DNA from: Peribacillus frigoritolerans
GTDB lineage: Bacteria; Bacillota; Bacilli; Bacillales; DSM-1321
DNA length: 64,000 bases
Assembly: GCF_001636405.1 (NCBI RefSeq)
Contig: NZ_KV440950.1
Span: 4,134,778-4,198,777 of the forward strand
Direction of reading: 5' to 3'
Under the pieces are notes generated by a model. That model was given only the letters and a program-made list of their open reading frames with translations. It did not search any database and was not told the origin of the DNA. This document shows, piece after piece, positions 7,059 through 15,680 of this stretch (positions within the stretch are counted from its first letter, which is position 1; the number at the start of each line of letters is the position of its first letter). The translations under genes were made by a program, and so were the position numbers.

Positions 7059-7520
7059 TTAAAATCCTAGGATTGCCTTTATTAAAGATGTTGTTTCGCC
7101 GCCATGATAAATCACATAAAGCAGGATGTAAACAGCTACTCCAGTAATCCCAGTGAAAAACCAAATGATGCTTGTCGCCGGCCCGATTTTTTTATGAATG
7201 GCGAATTTACCTTTAAACCCAGTGGTAAGCATGATGATCCCCAAAACAGCTCCAGTTGTTGCAAGCGTTATATGGAAAACCAAAAAAATCGTATAATAAA
7301 TTTTTATGTCATCGGGTCCGCCAAACGACGTACTACCAATGAAGACCGTCCGAGAAAGATATATAGTGAAAAAGATCACCGCAAAAATCGCAGCTGCCAT
7401 CATGGTTTTTTTATGGGTCTCGATTTTGCGCTGTTTAATTTGATACCAGCCTATTGCAACAGTGATGGCACTTAATACAATGAAGGCTGTACTTATCGTT
7501 GGAAGGATTGGTAAAGACAT
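7059..7520 (-). CDS. ctaM: CtaM/YozB family membrane protein (DUF420), oxidase biogenesis
   Basis: 153 aa with about five predicted membrane helices (for example ISTAFIVLSAITVAIGWY, MMAAAIFAVIFFTIYL, GAVLGIIMLTTGF). Conserved DUF420 residues include QRKIETHKKTM, VFHITLATTG and IHKKIGPATSIIWFFTGITG, with the membrane histidines expected for heme or copper handling. In Staphylococcus aureus the DUF420 protein CtaM is needed to assemble heme A-containing oxidase; the B. subtilis homologue is YozB. Its place at the end of the cta cluster supports an assembly role. The naming is by family. Confidence 0.8.
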   Translation of the reverse strand: MSLPILPTISTAFIVLSAITVAIGWYQIKQRKIETHKKTMMAAAIFAVIFFTIYLSRTVFIGSTSFGGPDDIKIYYTIFLVFHITLATTGAVLGIIMLTTGFKGKFAIHKKIGPATSIIWFFTGITGVAVYILLYVIYHGGETTSLIKAILGF

Positions 7521-7727
7521 ATGAAATGTAGTCCTCTCTATATTTATTAATCAACTACCATTTTATAAGAGGCAATCATAAAATTCAATAAAATCAAGGA
7601 TTATTAACAGAATGCTCACTTTTATAGAATACCCAGGTCAAATTACTGGCTATTTGCTTTAATTCAAAAATCAGGTAAAGTCAGTTAAAAGACTTGTCCG
7701 CCCCAAGACAAGTCTTTTATCGTACAA

Positions 7728-8630
7728 TTATTCTGCAGTCTGAAAATCCGAAGGTATAGGATCAATATCATTTTGGCCGCCATTCTCCTTTTTGAACCAA
7801 GCAAAGAAAATGACACCCAATACATAGCCTAATACGATTTCTTGAATCACTTTCATCAGAACCCCGCCAAGCTGTTGATCCTCAAGCAATGGCAGTCCAT
7901 TGAACATTTCCGGACCACTGAGCGTTAAACCGGATAGTGCGGAAGCCGGAACGCAAAGTTCCATGGCACTGGCCCAAGATTCCGCATTGGTGAATGTATC
8001 ATACATCGGATCATTAGCAAATATGATTAAAGCACAGGCAGGAGTCATTAGAATGCCACTGCCGAATATATAAGCTACTTTTTTCACACCTGATAGACTT
8101 TCACGTTCGGGCAGTTGATTGACAAGCGGGAACCACATCAAAACAGCGGTCATAAATAAAAGGACCGTATATCCGGCATGAATCCACATCCCCGTTTTGA
8201 TAAAGTCGAATACTAACGGGATATGGTACAACGAAAAAAGAACGTTAAATAATAAAAGGGCGATAAGAGGTCTCGTGAAAAACTGAAATATCGGCTTCAC
8301 TCCCCTTGAATTTATGAGTGTTCTCATAAGCCAATCTGGAATCGCAATGATAAATAATGGCGGAATCACGAGATAGAGCAGTGCCATTTGAAACATGTGG
8401 GCACTGAACATGATATGGCTCAATAAATCCAGCGGCGATCCTTTTACCACATAAAGAAGGAACATGGCTATTAAAAAATAAGTTGCCTGTTTGACGGAAA
8501 GCGATGAGCTGCCCGGAAACTTCCCCCTTTTTTTTGTCACCAGCCAAAAATAGCCAACGGTAATAAGTACGAGGGCGGCAAAATAATAAGGACTCCACAA
8601 AGCGCGAAATCCAAAAATATCAATAGACAA
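7728..8630 (-). CDS. ctaG: cytochrome caa3 oxidase assembly factor CtaG
   Basis: 300 aa with about seven membrane helices, close to the 297 aa of B. subtilis CtaG. The start is taken as TTG at 8630 (SIDIFGFRALWSPYYF) because GAGGTGAT lies 5 nt upstream; earlier ATGs at 8648 and 8726 lack a site and would add residues not found in the family. Signature parts: SHIMFSAHMFQMALLYLVIP with paired histidines, and DPMYDTFTNA, LLEDQQLGGVLMKVIQEIVL. It probably delivers copper to the CuB centre of caa3 oxidase. It follows ctaF on the same strand after 140 bp. Confidence 0.9.
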   Translation of the reverse strand: MSIDIFGFRALWSPYYFAALVLITVGYFWLVTKKRGKFPGSSSLSVKQATYFLIAMFLLYVVKGSPLDLLSHIMFSAHMFQMALLYLVIPPLFIIAIPDWLMRTLINSRGVKPIFQFFTRPLIALLLFNVLFSLYHIPLVFDFIKTGMWIHAGYTVLLFMTAVLMWFPLVNQLPERESLSGVKKVAYIFGSGILMTPACALIIFANDPMYDTFTNAESWASAMELCVPASALSGLTLSGPEMFNGLPLLEDQQLGGVLMKVIQEIVLGYVLGVIFFAWFKKENGGQNDIDPIPSDFQTAE

Positions 8631-8772
8631 AAAAATCACCTCGTTCATGAACTTTTTCTTACTATCCATTATACCTAAAATGAAACATTGTAACAAATAT
8701 AGATAAACTTGGATGATAATCACCACATAAAGAAAAACCGGCTATCATTCAATAGCCGATTTTCTTTATGGT

Positions 8773-9108
8773 TTATATCCAAACAATCGTAAGGAACACA
8801 AGGACCGTTATCAAGCCCACTGCAAGGCCGGAAAACAAGAACAATGCAATGGTGCCATGCCCTTTATGCTTCATGTGCATGAAATAATACAATTGGAAAA
8901 TCACTTGTACAACTGCCAGCAGCAAAATGACCGGTTTAATGAACCAATGTGAAAAACCCTCAATTCCTACTGCAGCAAAAGCAAGTAATGTAAAGAAAAT
9001 CATAAGTGTAAATGATAGTACTTGGTGTTTCATCTCTTCAGCATTTTTCTTACGGCGATATTTTAAATCGACATTCGGGTTTGCTGAATTTGATTGTTCA
9101 TTCGCCAT
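8773..9108 (-). CDS. ctaF: cytochrome caa3 oxidase subunit IV, CtaF
   Basis: 111 aa, three membrane helices (SFTLMIFFTLLAFAAVGI, FIKPVILLLAVVQVIFQLYY, GLAVGLITVLVFLTIVWI) after a polar N-terminus. Length and layout match subunit IVB of the Bacillus caa3 oxidase, with the conserved YYFMHMKHKGHG stretch before helix 3. It starts 3 bp after the ctaE stop, so translation is coupled. A structural or assembly subunit without redox centres. Confidence 0.92.
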   Translation of the reverse strand: MANEQSNSANPNVDLKYRRKKNAEEMKHQVLSFTLMIFFTLLAFAAVGIEGFSHWFIKPVILLLAVVQVIFQLYYFMHMKHKGHGTIALFLFSGLAVGLITVLVFLTIVWI

Positions 9109-9111
9109 CAG

Positions 9112-9741
9112 TTATCCCACCATTCCCATTAAGTATACGACAGTAAAGATAAATACCCAGACTACGTCAATGAAATGCCAATATAGACTCGCAACAAAAA
9201 ATTTAGGAGCGTTATACAAATTCAAGCCTCTTCCTGCATTACGAACCATAAGAGATATTATCCAAACCAAACCGAAAGCAACGTGTCCTCCATGAAAACC
9301 GACTAACGTATAAAACGCGGAGCCGAAGGCACTGCTCGTAAAGGTATGATGGAATTCATGAACATAGTGATTAAATTCATAAATCTCGAGTCCAAGAAAA
9401 CCAAAACCAAGTGCAACCGTAATCACAAGCCAAGCTTGCATTTGTTTAAAGTGGTTATTTTTCATATGGTACATTGCATACACACTGGTCAATGAACTGG
9501 TCAGTAACAGCATGGTTGCAACAAAAGTAAGTGGTAATTCGAATAAATCTTTGGCTAAGGCTGCATCACCATTTGGAACTTTATCCTTCAATGCTAGGTA
9601 AGTTGCAAATAGTGAGGCGAATAATACAGTCTCTCCACCAAGAAACAACCAGAAACCTAAATACTTATTTTTACCATCTAAAGTCGCTTTCTCGGGAGAA
9701 GCAGGCCAAGTGGCATCCGTGAATCTTTCATCTGTTTGCAT
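9112..9741 (-). CDS. ctaE: cytochrome caa3 oxidase subunit III, CtaE
   Basis: 209 aa with five membrane helices. Typical subunit III motifs: KYLGFWLFLGGETVLFASLF, LTSSLTSVYAMYHMKNN, AFYTLVGFHGGHVAFGLVWI and the final SLYWHFIDVVWVFIFTVVYL. Its ATG overlaps the last base of the ctaD stop (TAATG), so the two are translationally coupled. No metal centres; subunit III stabilises proton uptake by subunit I. B. subtilis CtaE has 207 aa. Confidence 0.95.
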   Translation of the reverse strand: MQTDERFTDATWPASPEKATLDGKNKYLGFWLFLGGETVLFASLFATYLALKDKVPNGDAALAKDLFELPLTFVATMLLLTSSLTSVYAMYHMKNNHFKQMQAWLVITVALGFGFLGLEIYEFNHYVHEFHHTFTSSAFGSAFYTLVGFHGGHVAFGLVWIISLMVRNAGRGLNLYNAPKFFVASLYWHFIDVVWVFIFTVVYLMGMVG

Positions 9742-11612
9742 TATGCCTTACCTCCCTTGTCTTTATCGTCCATAAGGTCTTCTTTATGAATATGGTATCC
9801 ATGATCGTCTTTAACTGAACGGATAAACATTGAACCAAATGTCACCAAAAGTCCTACTATCATTATAGGCAGGGTCCATGTCTTATCATCCATATGGTAT
9901 AAAGCACCGAATGCAGCGATAAATAAGCCTGAAGCAATCGTTAATGGAAGAATAGATGAATTTGGCATATGGATATCCCCAAGTGGTTCTGCAGGAGTCA
10001 TTTCCTTTTTCCCTTCCATTTTTTCAACCCAGTAAGGATCTAATCCGCGGACTAACGGCAGTTGTTTAAAATTATAAAAAGGCGGTGGTGATGGAATGGC
10101 CCATTCTAGAGTACGGCCATCTCCCCAAGGATCATTGCCGACCTTTTCATTCTTCACAGATGTAATGATGATATTGATGACCATAACCAAGACACCAAAT
10201 GCCATCAAAAAGGCTCCCACAGTACTAATCATATTACCAGTATTAAAGCCTTGATCGTCCAAGAATGTAAATACGCGACGAGGCATCCCCATCAAACCTA
10301 AGAAATGTTGAATGAAGAATGTTAAATGGAAACCGATCAAGAACGTCCAAAATGTGATTTGCCCCAATTTTTCGCTTAACATTGTTCCAAACATCTTCGG
10401 CCAATAGAAATTGATCCCTGCCAATAAACCTAATACAACCCCACCGACGATTACATAGTGGAAATGGGCAACAACGAAATAACTATCATGGTATTGATAA
10501 TCAGCAGGTGCAGATGCGAGCATGATACCAGTCACGCCGCCCATTGTAAATGTAGGAATAAAGGCAACTGCATAAAGCATCGGAACCGTGAACTTGACGC
10601 TTCCTCCCCACATCGTAAAAATCCAGTTGAATATCTTAATACCTGTCGGTACAGCGATAGCCATGGTAGCCACGGCAAAGATTGCATTTGCGATCGGACC
10701 TAGACCAGTGGTAAACATATGGTGCGCCCAAACCATGAAACCTAAGAAACCGATTAAAACGGTTGCAAATACCATCGATGAATAACCAAACAATCTTTTT
10801 CTGGAGAAGGTAGCGAAAATTTCAGAAAAAATACCGAACGCTGGAAGAATCAGGATATACACTTCCGGATGACCGAATATCCAGAATAAATGCTCCCAAA
10901 TGATCGTATTTCCCCCTGCCGCTACATCAAAGAAATTCGCACCAAACATCCGATCGAACATCATTAACACCAATCCCACGGTAAGCGGAGGAAAAGCGAA
11001 TAATATCAATGCAGAAACAACGAAAGTTGACCAGGTAAACAGCGGCATACGCATATATGTCATACCTGGCGCACGCATATTAATGATGGTTACTAGGAAA
11101 TTGATCCCTGCGATTAGTGTTCCAAAACCTGATATTTGTAGTCCAAGGACGTAAAAATCAATGCCATGGCCTTCGGAGTGAAGGGAAAGTGATGCATACG
11201 ATGTCCAGCCTGCATCGGGAGCCCCCCCTAAAAACCAGGAAAGATTTAAAAAGACTCCCCCAAAGAAAAACAGCCAAAAACCTAATGAGTTCAAAAATGG
11301 GAACGCAACATCACGTGCCCCTATCTGTAGTGGCACAACCGCATTCATAACAGCAAATACCAATGGCATGGCCGCCAGGAATATCATTGTCGTACCGTGC
11401 ATGGTCAAAATTTCATTATAAAATCCGGCACTAACGAAGTCATTATTTGGGATTGCAAGCTGGATACGGATAAACATCGCTTCCAAACCGCCGATTACAA
11501 AGAATAACCCGCCAGAGATAAGATATAGAATGGCGATTTTCTTATGGTCTACCGTCGTCAGATAATCCCAAAGCGTAGCGCCAAATCCTTTTTTATTAGC
11601 GTAGGTACTCAC
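9741..11612 (-). CDS. ctaD: cytochrome caa3 oxidase subunit I, CtaD
   Basis: 623 aa (B. subtilis 622). GTG start with AAGGAGG 7 nt upstream. Multiple membrane helices carry the heme a ligand region (LTMHGTTMIFLAAMP), the CuB motif FGHPEVYILILPAFGIFSEI with the histidine-tyrosine pair and the A1-type glutamate, the double histidine AHHMFTTGLG, and the heme a/a3 ligands AHFHYVIVGGV. It therefore has every catalytic residue of an A-type heme-copper oxidase. It reduces oxygen at the end of the respiratory chain and pumps protons. Central gene of ctaCDEF. Confidence 0.97.
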   Translation of the reverse strand: MSTYANKKGFGATLWDYLTTVDHKKIAILYLISGGLFFVIGGLEAMFIRIQLAIPNNDFVSAGFYNEILTMHGTTMIFLAAMPLVFAVMNAVVPLQIGARDVAFPFLNSLGFWLFFFGGVFLNLSWFLGGAPDAGWTSYASLSLHSEGHGIDFYVLGLQISGFGTLIAGINFLVTIINMRAPGMTYMRMPLFTWSTFVVSALILFAFPPLTVGLVLMMFDRMFGANFFDVAAGGNTIIWEHLFWIFGHPEVYILILPAFGIFSEIFATFSRKRLFGYSSMVFATVLIGFLGFMVWAHHMFTTGLGPIANAIFAVATMAIAVPTGIKIFNWIFTMWGGSVKFTVPMLYAVAFIPTFTMGGVTGIMLASAPADYQYHDSYFVVAHFHYVIVGGVVLGLLAGINFYWPKMFGTMLSEKLGQITFWTFLIGFHLTFFIQHFLGLMGMPRRVFTFLDDQGFNTGNMISTVGAFLMAFGVLVMVINIIITSVKNEKVGNDPWGDGRTLEWAIPSPPPFYNFKQLPLVRGLDPYWVEKMEGKKEMTPAEPLGDIHMPNSSILPLTIASGLFIAAFGALYHMDDKTWTLPIMIVGLLVTFGSMFIRSVKDDHGYHIHKEDLMDDKDKGGKA

Positions 11613-11636
11613 GATTTAACCTCCTTAATCAATGTT

Positions 11637-12719
11637 CTATTTGTCTTCCACCTTTAGCTCTAATAGATAAGCTGCCAGTGCATTAATATCTGAATCCGAA
11701 AGTTCACCGTAAGTACCGGTCATCGTGTTGCCCGGTTTATACTTCTCAGGATCCTTGATCCATTTCTTCACATTCTCTTCCGTATGATCCAATACGCCAG
11801 CAACTTTTTCACGCTCACCGAATGTAGCCAGATTCGGAGCCTGACGAGCAGCTTCAGGCCTGCTGTCATTCGGCGTCACCGCATGGCAGCCTATACAACT
11901 TTGATTAAAGACATCTTCACCCTGTTTGGCCAGATCGCCTTCAACGACAGGTTCCTTCGAGGCTTTCATATCTTTAGTCCATGCTTCAAAATCACTTTTA
12001 GACTTCGTTATGACCTTAAAATCCATCAAAGCATGTGAAGGACCGCAAAGCTCAGCACATTTTCCGTAGAATACGTTGTTCGAATCTTCTGCCTTTTCAC
12101 CGTCGAATTCTAAGAAAAACTGATTGACCCCTTCTGTATTTGTATCCATCTTCCCTCCGACAGACGGTACCCAGAATGAGTGCTTAACATCTGAAGCAGT
12201 TAGATTGAAGTACACTTTTCGATCTGTCGGCACAACCAAATCCTGACTTGTTACGACGCCAAGGTCTGGATATTCAAACTCCCACCAATAAAGGTTTGCC
12301 CTAACATTCACGACAAGTGCATCCTTCGTCTTTCCATCCTTATCTTTCTTATCCATTGCCTTTGTGTCGGCTAAGTCAAAAGTCGTGACGACGGTTGGAA
12401 CAGCCAGAACAATCAAAAGAAGGATAGGAATAACAGTCCAGATAATTTCGAGTTTATGACTTCCTTCAATTTGTTTCGGTATTGTTTCGTCGCCTTCCTT
12501 CCGACGGAAGCGTAGTATAACTACAACAAACAAAATAATCACAACAATAATAACCAGTACCATGATTAGTGTACTCAATATCAGTAAGTCATACTGAGAT
12601 TGCGCAACATCGCCAGCTGGCTTCAGCGCGGATAGAAATGGTTCGCCGCAGCCCGAAAGGACAAGTCCTACAATTCCCAGCAGAGCAATTAGGCGCCATT
12701 TGTGCAGCCTTTTTTTCAT
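11637..12719 (-). CDS. ctaC: cytochrome caa3 oxidase subunit II with fused cytochrome c, CtaC
   Basis: 360 aa. Lipoprotein signal with LSGC (Cys24), then two membrane helices (about 45-70 and 93-115). A cupredoxin domain has the CuA motif CAELCGPSHALM (about 230), and a C-terminal cytochrome c domain (about 265-355) has CIGCH and a candidate Met ligand in GNTMTGTYG. The covalent cytochrome c makes this a caa3 rather than an aa3 enzyme. It starts the ctaCDEFG run; 24 bp separate it from ctaD. The region between ctaB and ctaC holds a hairpin and presumably its promoter. Confidence 0.96.
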   Translation of the reverse strand: MKKRLHKWRLIALLGIVGLVLSGCGEPFLSALKPAGDVAQSQYDLLILSTLIMVLVIIVVIILFVVVILRFRRKEGDETIPKQIEGSHKLEIIWTVIPILLLIVLAVPTVVTTFDLADTKAMDKKDKDGKTKDALVVNVRANLYWWEFEYPDLGVVTSQDLVVPTDRKVYFNLTASDVKHSFWVPSVGGKMDTNTEGVNQFFLEFDGEKAEDSNNVFYGKCAELCGPSHALMDFKVITKSKSDFEAWTKDMKASKEPVVEGDLAKQGEDVFNQSCIGCHAVTPNDSRPEAARQAPNLATFGEREKVAGVLDHTEENVKKWIKDPEKYKPGNTMTGTYGELSDSDINALAAYLLELKVEDK

Positions 12720-12923
12720 AGCTTCAGAAACCCCTCTTTCGTCAAAATTTTCTCACAAAAATAAAAATGGGCGCAATTGCGAATATTCTCTCTATGTCAA
12801 TTTCTAAAAAGAAAGAATCCCTAATTTAAGGAATTACTAAGTTGATTCATGTAACCGCTCTTATGTATGCCCCTGTTGGTTCCGTTAATATGTATGAATG
12901 GCGGTCAGTGCTTTATTTATTAG

Positions 12924-12960
12924 TAAACTGGAGCCTGTAAAAGAACAGGCCGCCAGTTTA
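12924..12960 (-). terminator. hairpin after ctaB, possible intercistronic terminator
   Basis: On the minus strand, AAACTGG-CGG-CCTGT pairs with ACAGG-CT-CCAGTTT. It is followed by TACTAATAAATAAA rather than a pure T tract, 12 bp after the ctaB stop. It may end ctaB transcripts or only reduce read-through into ctaC. Confidence 0.6.
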
Positions 12961-12972
12961 TTTAAACCAAAA

Positions 12973-13911
12973 CTAGATCAGTGTGACAATAACCATCGCT
13001 ACAAATAAAATGGTCATATAATTTAAAGAATATACAAACATGGATGTTGCCCATTTAACATCGTCTTTCTTTTTATACCCCTTAATTCCCAAAATAAGCC
13101 AACCTGTACTCAATAATGCAGCAAGAATAACTAGCGGTGTTCCTAATGGAGTTAAAAAGAAAGGAATGAACATTAAACAGATGATCCATAGCATAATCGA
13201 TCTTTTTGCAGCCTTGAACCCTTTTACGACCGGGAGCATAGGTACTCCAGCTGCACGATATTCTTCGACACGCCTCATTGCAAGTGCATAAAAATGAGGA
13301 GGCTGCCATAAGAACATGATCGCGAACAGGACCCAGGCGATCTTATCAAGGCCCGGGTCGACCGCAGCCCACCCGATAAGCGGAGGCACCGCTCCGGATA
13401 TACTGCCTATTATCGTATTCGAGACAAATCTACGTTTGAAAACCATAGTATATAAAACAACATAGGCGAAGACGCCGAATGCTCCCAGTATGGCAGTTGT
13501 CATATTAGTCAATGCAAGTAAAATCAGCCCTGCAGCAATTAAGCCGAAACTTAACGCCAATACCTTTGAAGGCTGTACTTTCCCGGTTACCGTTGGACGG
13601 TTTTTCGTTCTTTCCATTAAATGATCGATATCACGGTCATAATAATTATTGAAACTGCAAGATCCCGCCATTATGAGCGCCGAACCTGCAAGTGTATAAA
13701 ACACTACATCTAGATTGCTTAAGAAGCTAAGCCCCGAAAAATGAAGAGCTAACCACACGCCGGTAAAAGCTGTAATTATATTTGAATTGACGATCCCCAC
13801 TTTTATAAGTGCGAGAAAATCCTTCCAAGCTGTTGTTTCAGGTATATCCGATTGAAGGGCGGCTTTACTGTCCTCCATGACAGCTTCTGACAAACCCCTT
13901 GTTTCTGACAT
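12973..13911 (-). CDS. ctaB: protoheme IX farnesyltransferase (heme O synthase), CtaB
   Basis: 312 aa UbiA-family membrane enzyme with about eight or nine helices. The prenyl-diphosphate/Mg site is visible as CSFNNYYDRDIDHLMERTKN (about residues 83-102), with TKNRPTVTGKVQP after it; the second polar loop is WQPPHFYALAMRRVEEYRAA. It attaches the farnesyl group to heme B to make heme O, the substrate of CtaA. The start follows AAAGGAGG. Divergent from ctaA and upstream of ctaC, as in B. subtilis. Confidence 0.95.
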   Translation of the reverse strand: MSETRGLSEAVMEDSKAALQSDIPETTAWKDFLALIKVGIVNSNIITAFTGVWLALHFSGLSFLSNLDVVFYTLAGSALIMAGSCSFNNYYDRDIDHLMERTKNRPTVTGKVQPSKVLALSFGLIAAGLILLALTNMTTAILGAFGVFAYVVLYTMVFKRRFVSNTIIGSISGAVPPLIGWAAVDPGLDKIAWVLFAIMFLWQPPHFYALAMRRVEEYRAAGVPMLPVVKGFKAAKRSIMLWIICLMFIPFFLTPLGTPLVILAALLSTGWLILGIKGYKKKDDVKWATSMFVYSLNYMTILFVAMVIVTLI

Positions 13912-14510
13912 TTGTTTTCCTCCTTTAAATCATTCAGCACAACGCAAATGCAAAAAAATACTTACATATGCTATAGAACATTATTTCATACTTTTTGATA
14001 TTTGTAACCAAGGAAGCGTAAACAAAAAGTAAATTATTTACCAATGACTGTCGTCAATGGAATCCATCGAGAGCTATCATTCTTAATATCATGCTTAATA
14101 ACAGTAAAATTTAGTAAAATCATTTCTTCAATATATTAAAACACATTTTTGGAAGCTTTTGTGAAAATTTTTCGGATATTTTTGACCAATTTGTGTCTCA
14201 ATAATTTACTGCTCTTGTAAGATGTTCATCAAGAACATGAATAGTATGCTATTATCATCATCCCCTAGGCTCTATCCCTATTTTGCTCCTACTTGAAGGT
14301 TTACACTCCCTTTATTTCTATCAAAGTCTTTTGTAACTTTCAACTATTTCAGGCATTTTAATTAATAGTTATAATATTAACTGAACTTGTAAAATCATTC
14401 TATTTTGTGTAATATCGAGGAAGTTCGACAAATATTATGAAAAATCTTATGCTATTATTAATTTTATGGAACAATCCTAATTTGCTACAGAGAAAAAGGT
14501 GGGACTACTA
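13912..14510. promoter_or_regulatory. AT-rich divergent control region of ctaB and ctaA
   Basis: About 600 bp with no credible ORF. For ctaA a plausible SigA promoter is TCGACA (14425-14430), a 17-bp spacer and TATGCT (14448-14453), about 57 bp before the start codon. In B. subtilis ResD activates ctaA and ctaB from this region; several AT-rich stretches could be ResD sites but none is clear enough to name. Confidence 0.5.
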
Positions 14511-15497
14511 GTGAAATCGTCTCTTAAATGGTTTGCTGTTTTAACAACGATTGTAATGCTTTTCATCTTACTTGGCGGCGCTTTAGTCACGAAGACGGAT
14601 TCCGGCATGGGATGCGGCAGGTCCTGGCCATTGTGTAATGGCCAATTGATCCCGGACAAAATCACGATTGAATTGGTCATTGAACTTTCCCATCGTCTCG
14701 TTTCAGGTGCTGGAGGATTCTTGGTTTTAATTTTATCGTATATGTCTTGGAAAAAAATCGGCCATATCCGTGAAGCACGTTTCTTATCCGTCCTTTCTTT
14801 TGGTTTTCTGTTACTACAAGGGTTAATCGGGGCAGCTGCCGTCATTTGGTCACAATCCGATTTTGTCCTTGCCCTTCATTTCGGCATATCGCTCATTTCC
14901 TTTGCTGCCGTCTTTTTACTGACATTGTTGATTTTTGAAGTAGACAAGAAGTTCGAAGCCGAAAAACTTATAGTTGACAAACGAATGAAATTCCATATCA
15001 TTGGCGTATTGATTTTTTGTCTCGTAGTCGTATATACAGGTGCTCTTGTAAGGCATACAGAATCAAGTCTTATCTGTAAGGATTGGCCTTTATGTGTAAA
15101 TGACAGCCTTGCACTCCCCTCTAACCTTTATGAATGGGTTCAGATGGGACACCGTGCAATCGCAGGCGCCATTTTCATTTGGGTATCGTATGTGGCTTAT
15201 ATCGCAAAAAAACATTACAAAAATCAAAAAGTGTTATATGGCGGTTGGATGGCTGCATTCATTCTCGTATTTTTACAGGTTACCGCTGGAGCCTTCATCA
15301 TTTTCTCAAGGCAAAACTTATATATCGCATTGACACACGCATTATTCATTGCCTGCTTTTTTGGTGTAATGAGCTATTTGATGCTATTGACATCAAGAAG
15401 CAAAAAAAATGCACTGGCCAAGCAAAAAAGAAACTCCACGCACACAGTCAAAGGACAGGATGAAAAGGACATAACACCAACAGTACCCGCCCGTTAA
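14511..15497 (+). CDS. ctaA: heme A synthase CtaA
   Basis: 328 aa from GTG at 14511 ([17 protein letters not shown]), with AAGGTGGG 8 nt upstream; a GTG four codons earlier overlaps that site. Eight membrane helices in two similar halves. The first extracytoplasmic loop has the paired cysteines [11 protein letters not shown], the second half has CKDWPLCVN, and the heme-ligand histidines sit in [29 protein letters not shown] and LTHALF. It oxidises heme O to heme A with electrons taken through the cysteine pair. The polar C-terminal tail (about 295-328) is longer than usual. Confidence 0.95.
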   Translation: MKSSLKWFAVLTTIVMLFILLGGALVTKTDSGMGCGRSWPLCNGQLIPDKITIELVIELSHRLVSGAGGFLVLILSYMSWKKIGHIREARFLSVLSFGFLLLQGLIGAAAVIWSQSDFVLALHFGISLISFAAVFLLTLLIFEVDKKFEAEKLIVDKRMKFHIIGVLIFCLVVVYTGALVRHTESSLICKDWPLCVNDSLALPSNLYEWVQMGHRAIAGAIFIWVSYVAYIAKKHYKNQKVLYGGWMAAFILVFLQVTAGAFIIFSRQNLYIALTHALFIACFFGVMSYLMLLTSRSKKNALAKQKRNSTHTVKGQDEKDITPTVPAR

Positions 15498-15524
15498 TTT
15501 CTGATTGTTCAATCAATAATATAA

Positions 15525-15580
15525 TAAGACAAAACAAAAACCACCATTCCCCAGGGAATGGTGGTTTTTGTTTTGTCTTA
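15525..15580. terminator. very long perfect bidirectional terminator between ctaA and pycA
   Basis: A perfect 27-bp inverted repeat with a 2-nt centre. The inner stem CCACCATTCCC/GGGAATGGTGG is flanked by matching A-rich and T-rich arms that extend the pairing. It serves both convergent genes. Confidence 0.85.
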
Positions 15581-15680
15581 AGATACCGTGGATTGCCTTG
15601 AAAGAGGGTGTAGGGCAGCTTGAAACCTCAAGCATACCCCCATATACCCTAAATCATTCAAAAGGTCACAGTCAGCGATA

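Noticed and set aside
10458-11350. several plus-strand ORFs of 65-84 codons inside ctaD
   Set aside because: Shadows of the conserved subunit I reading frame.
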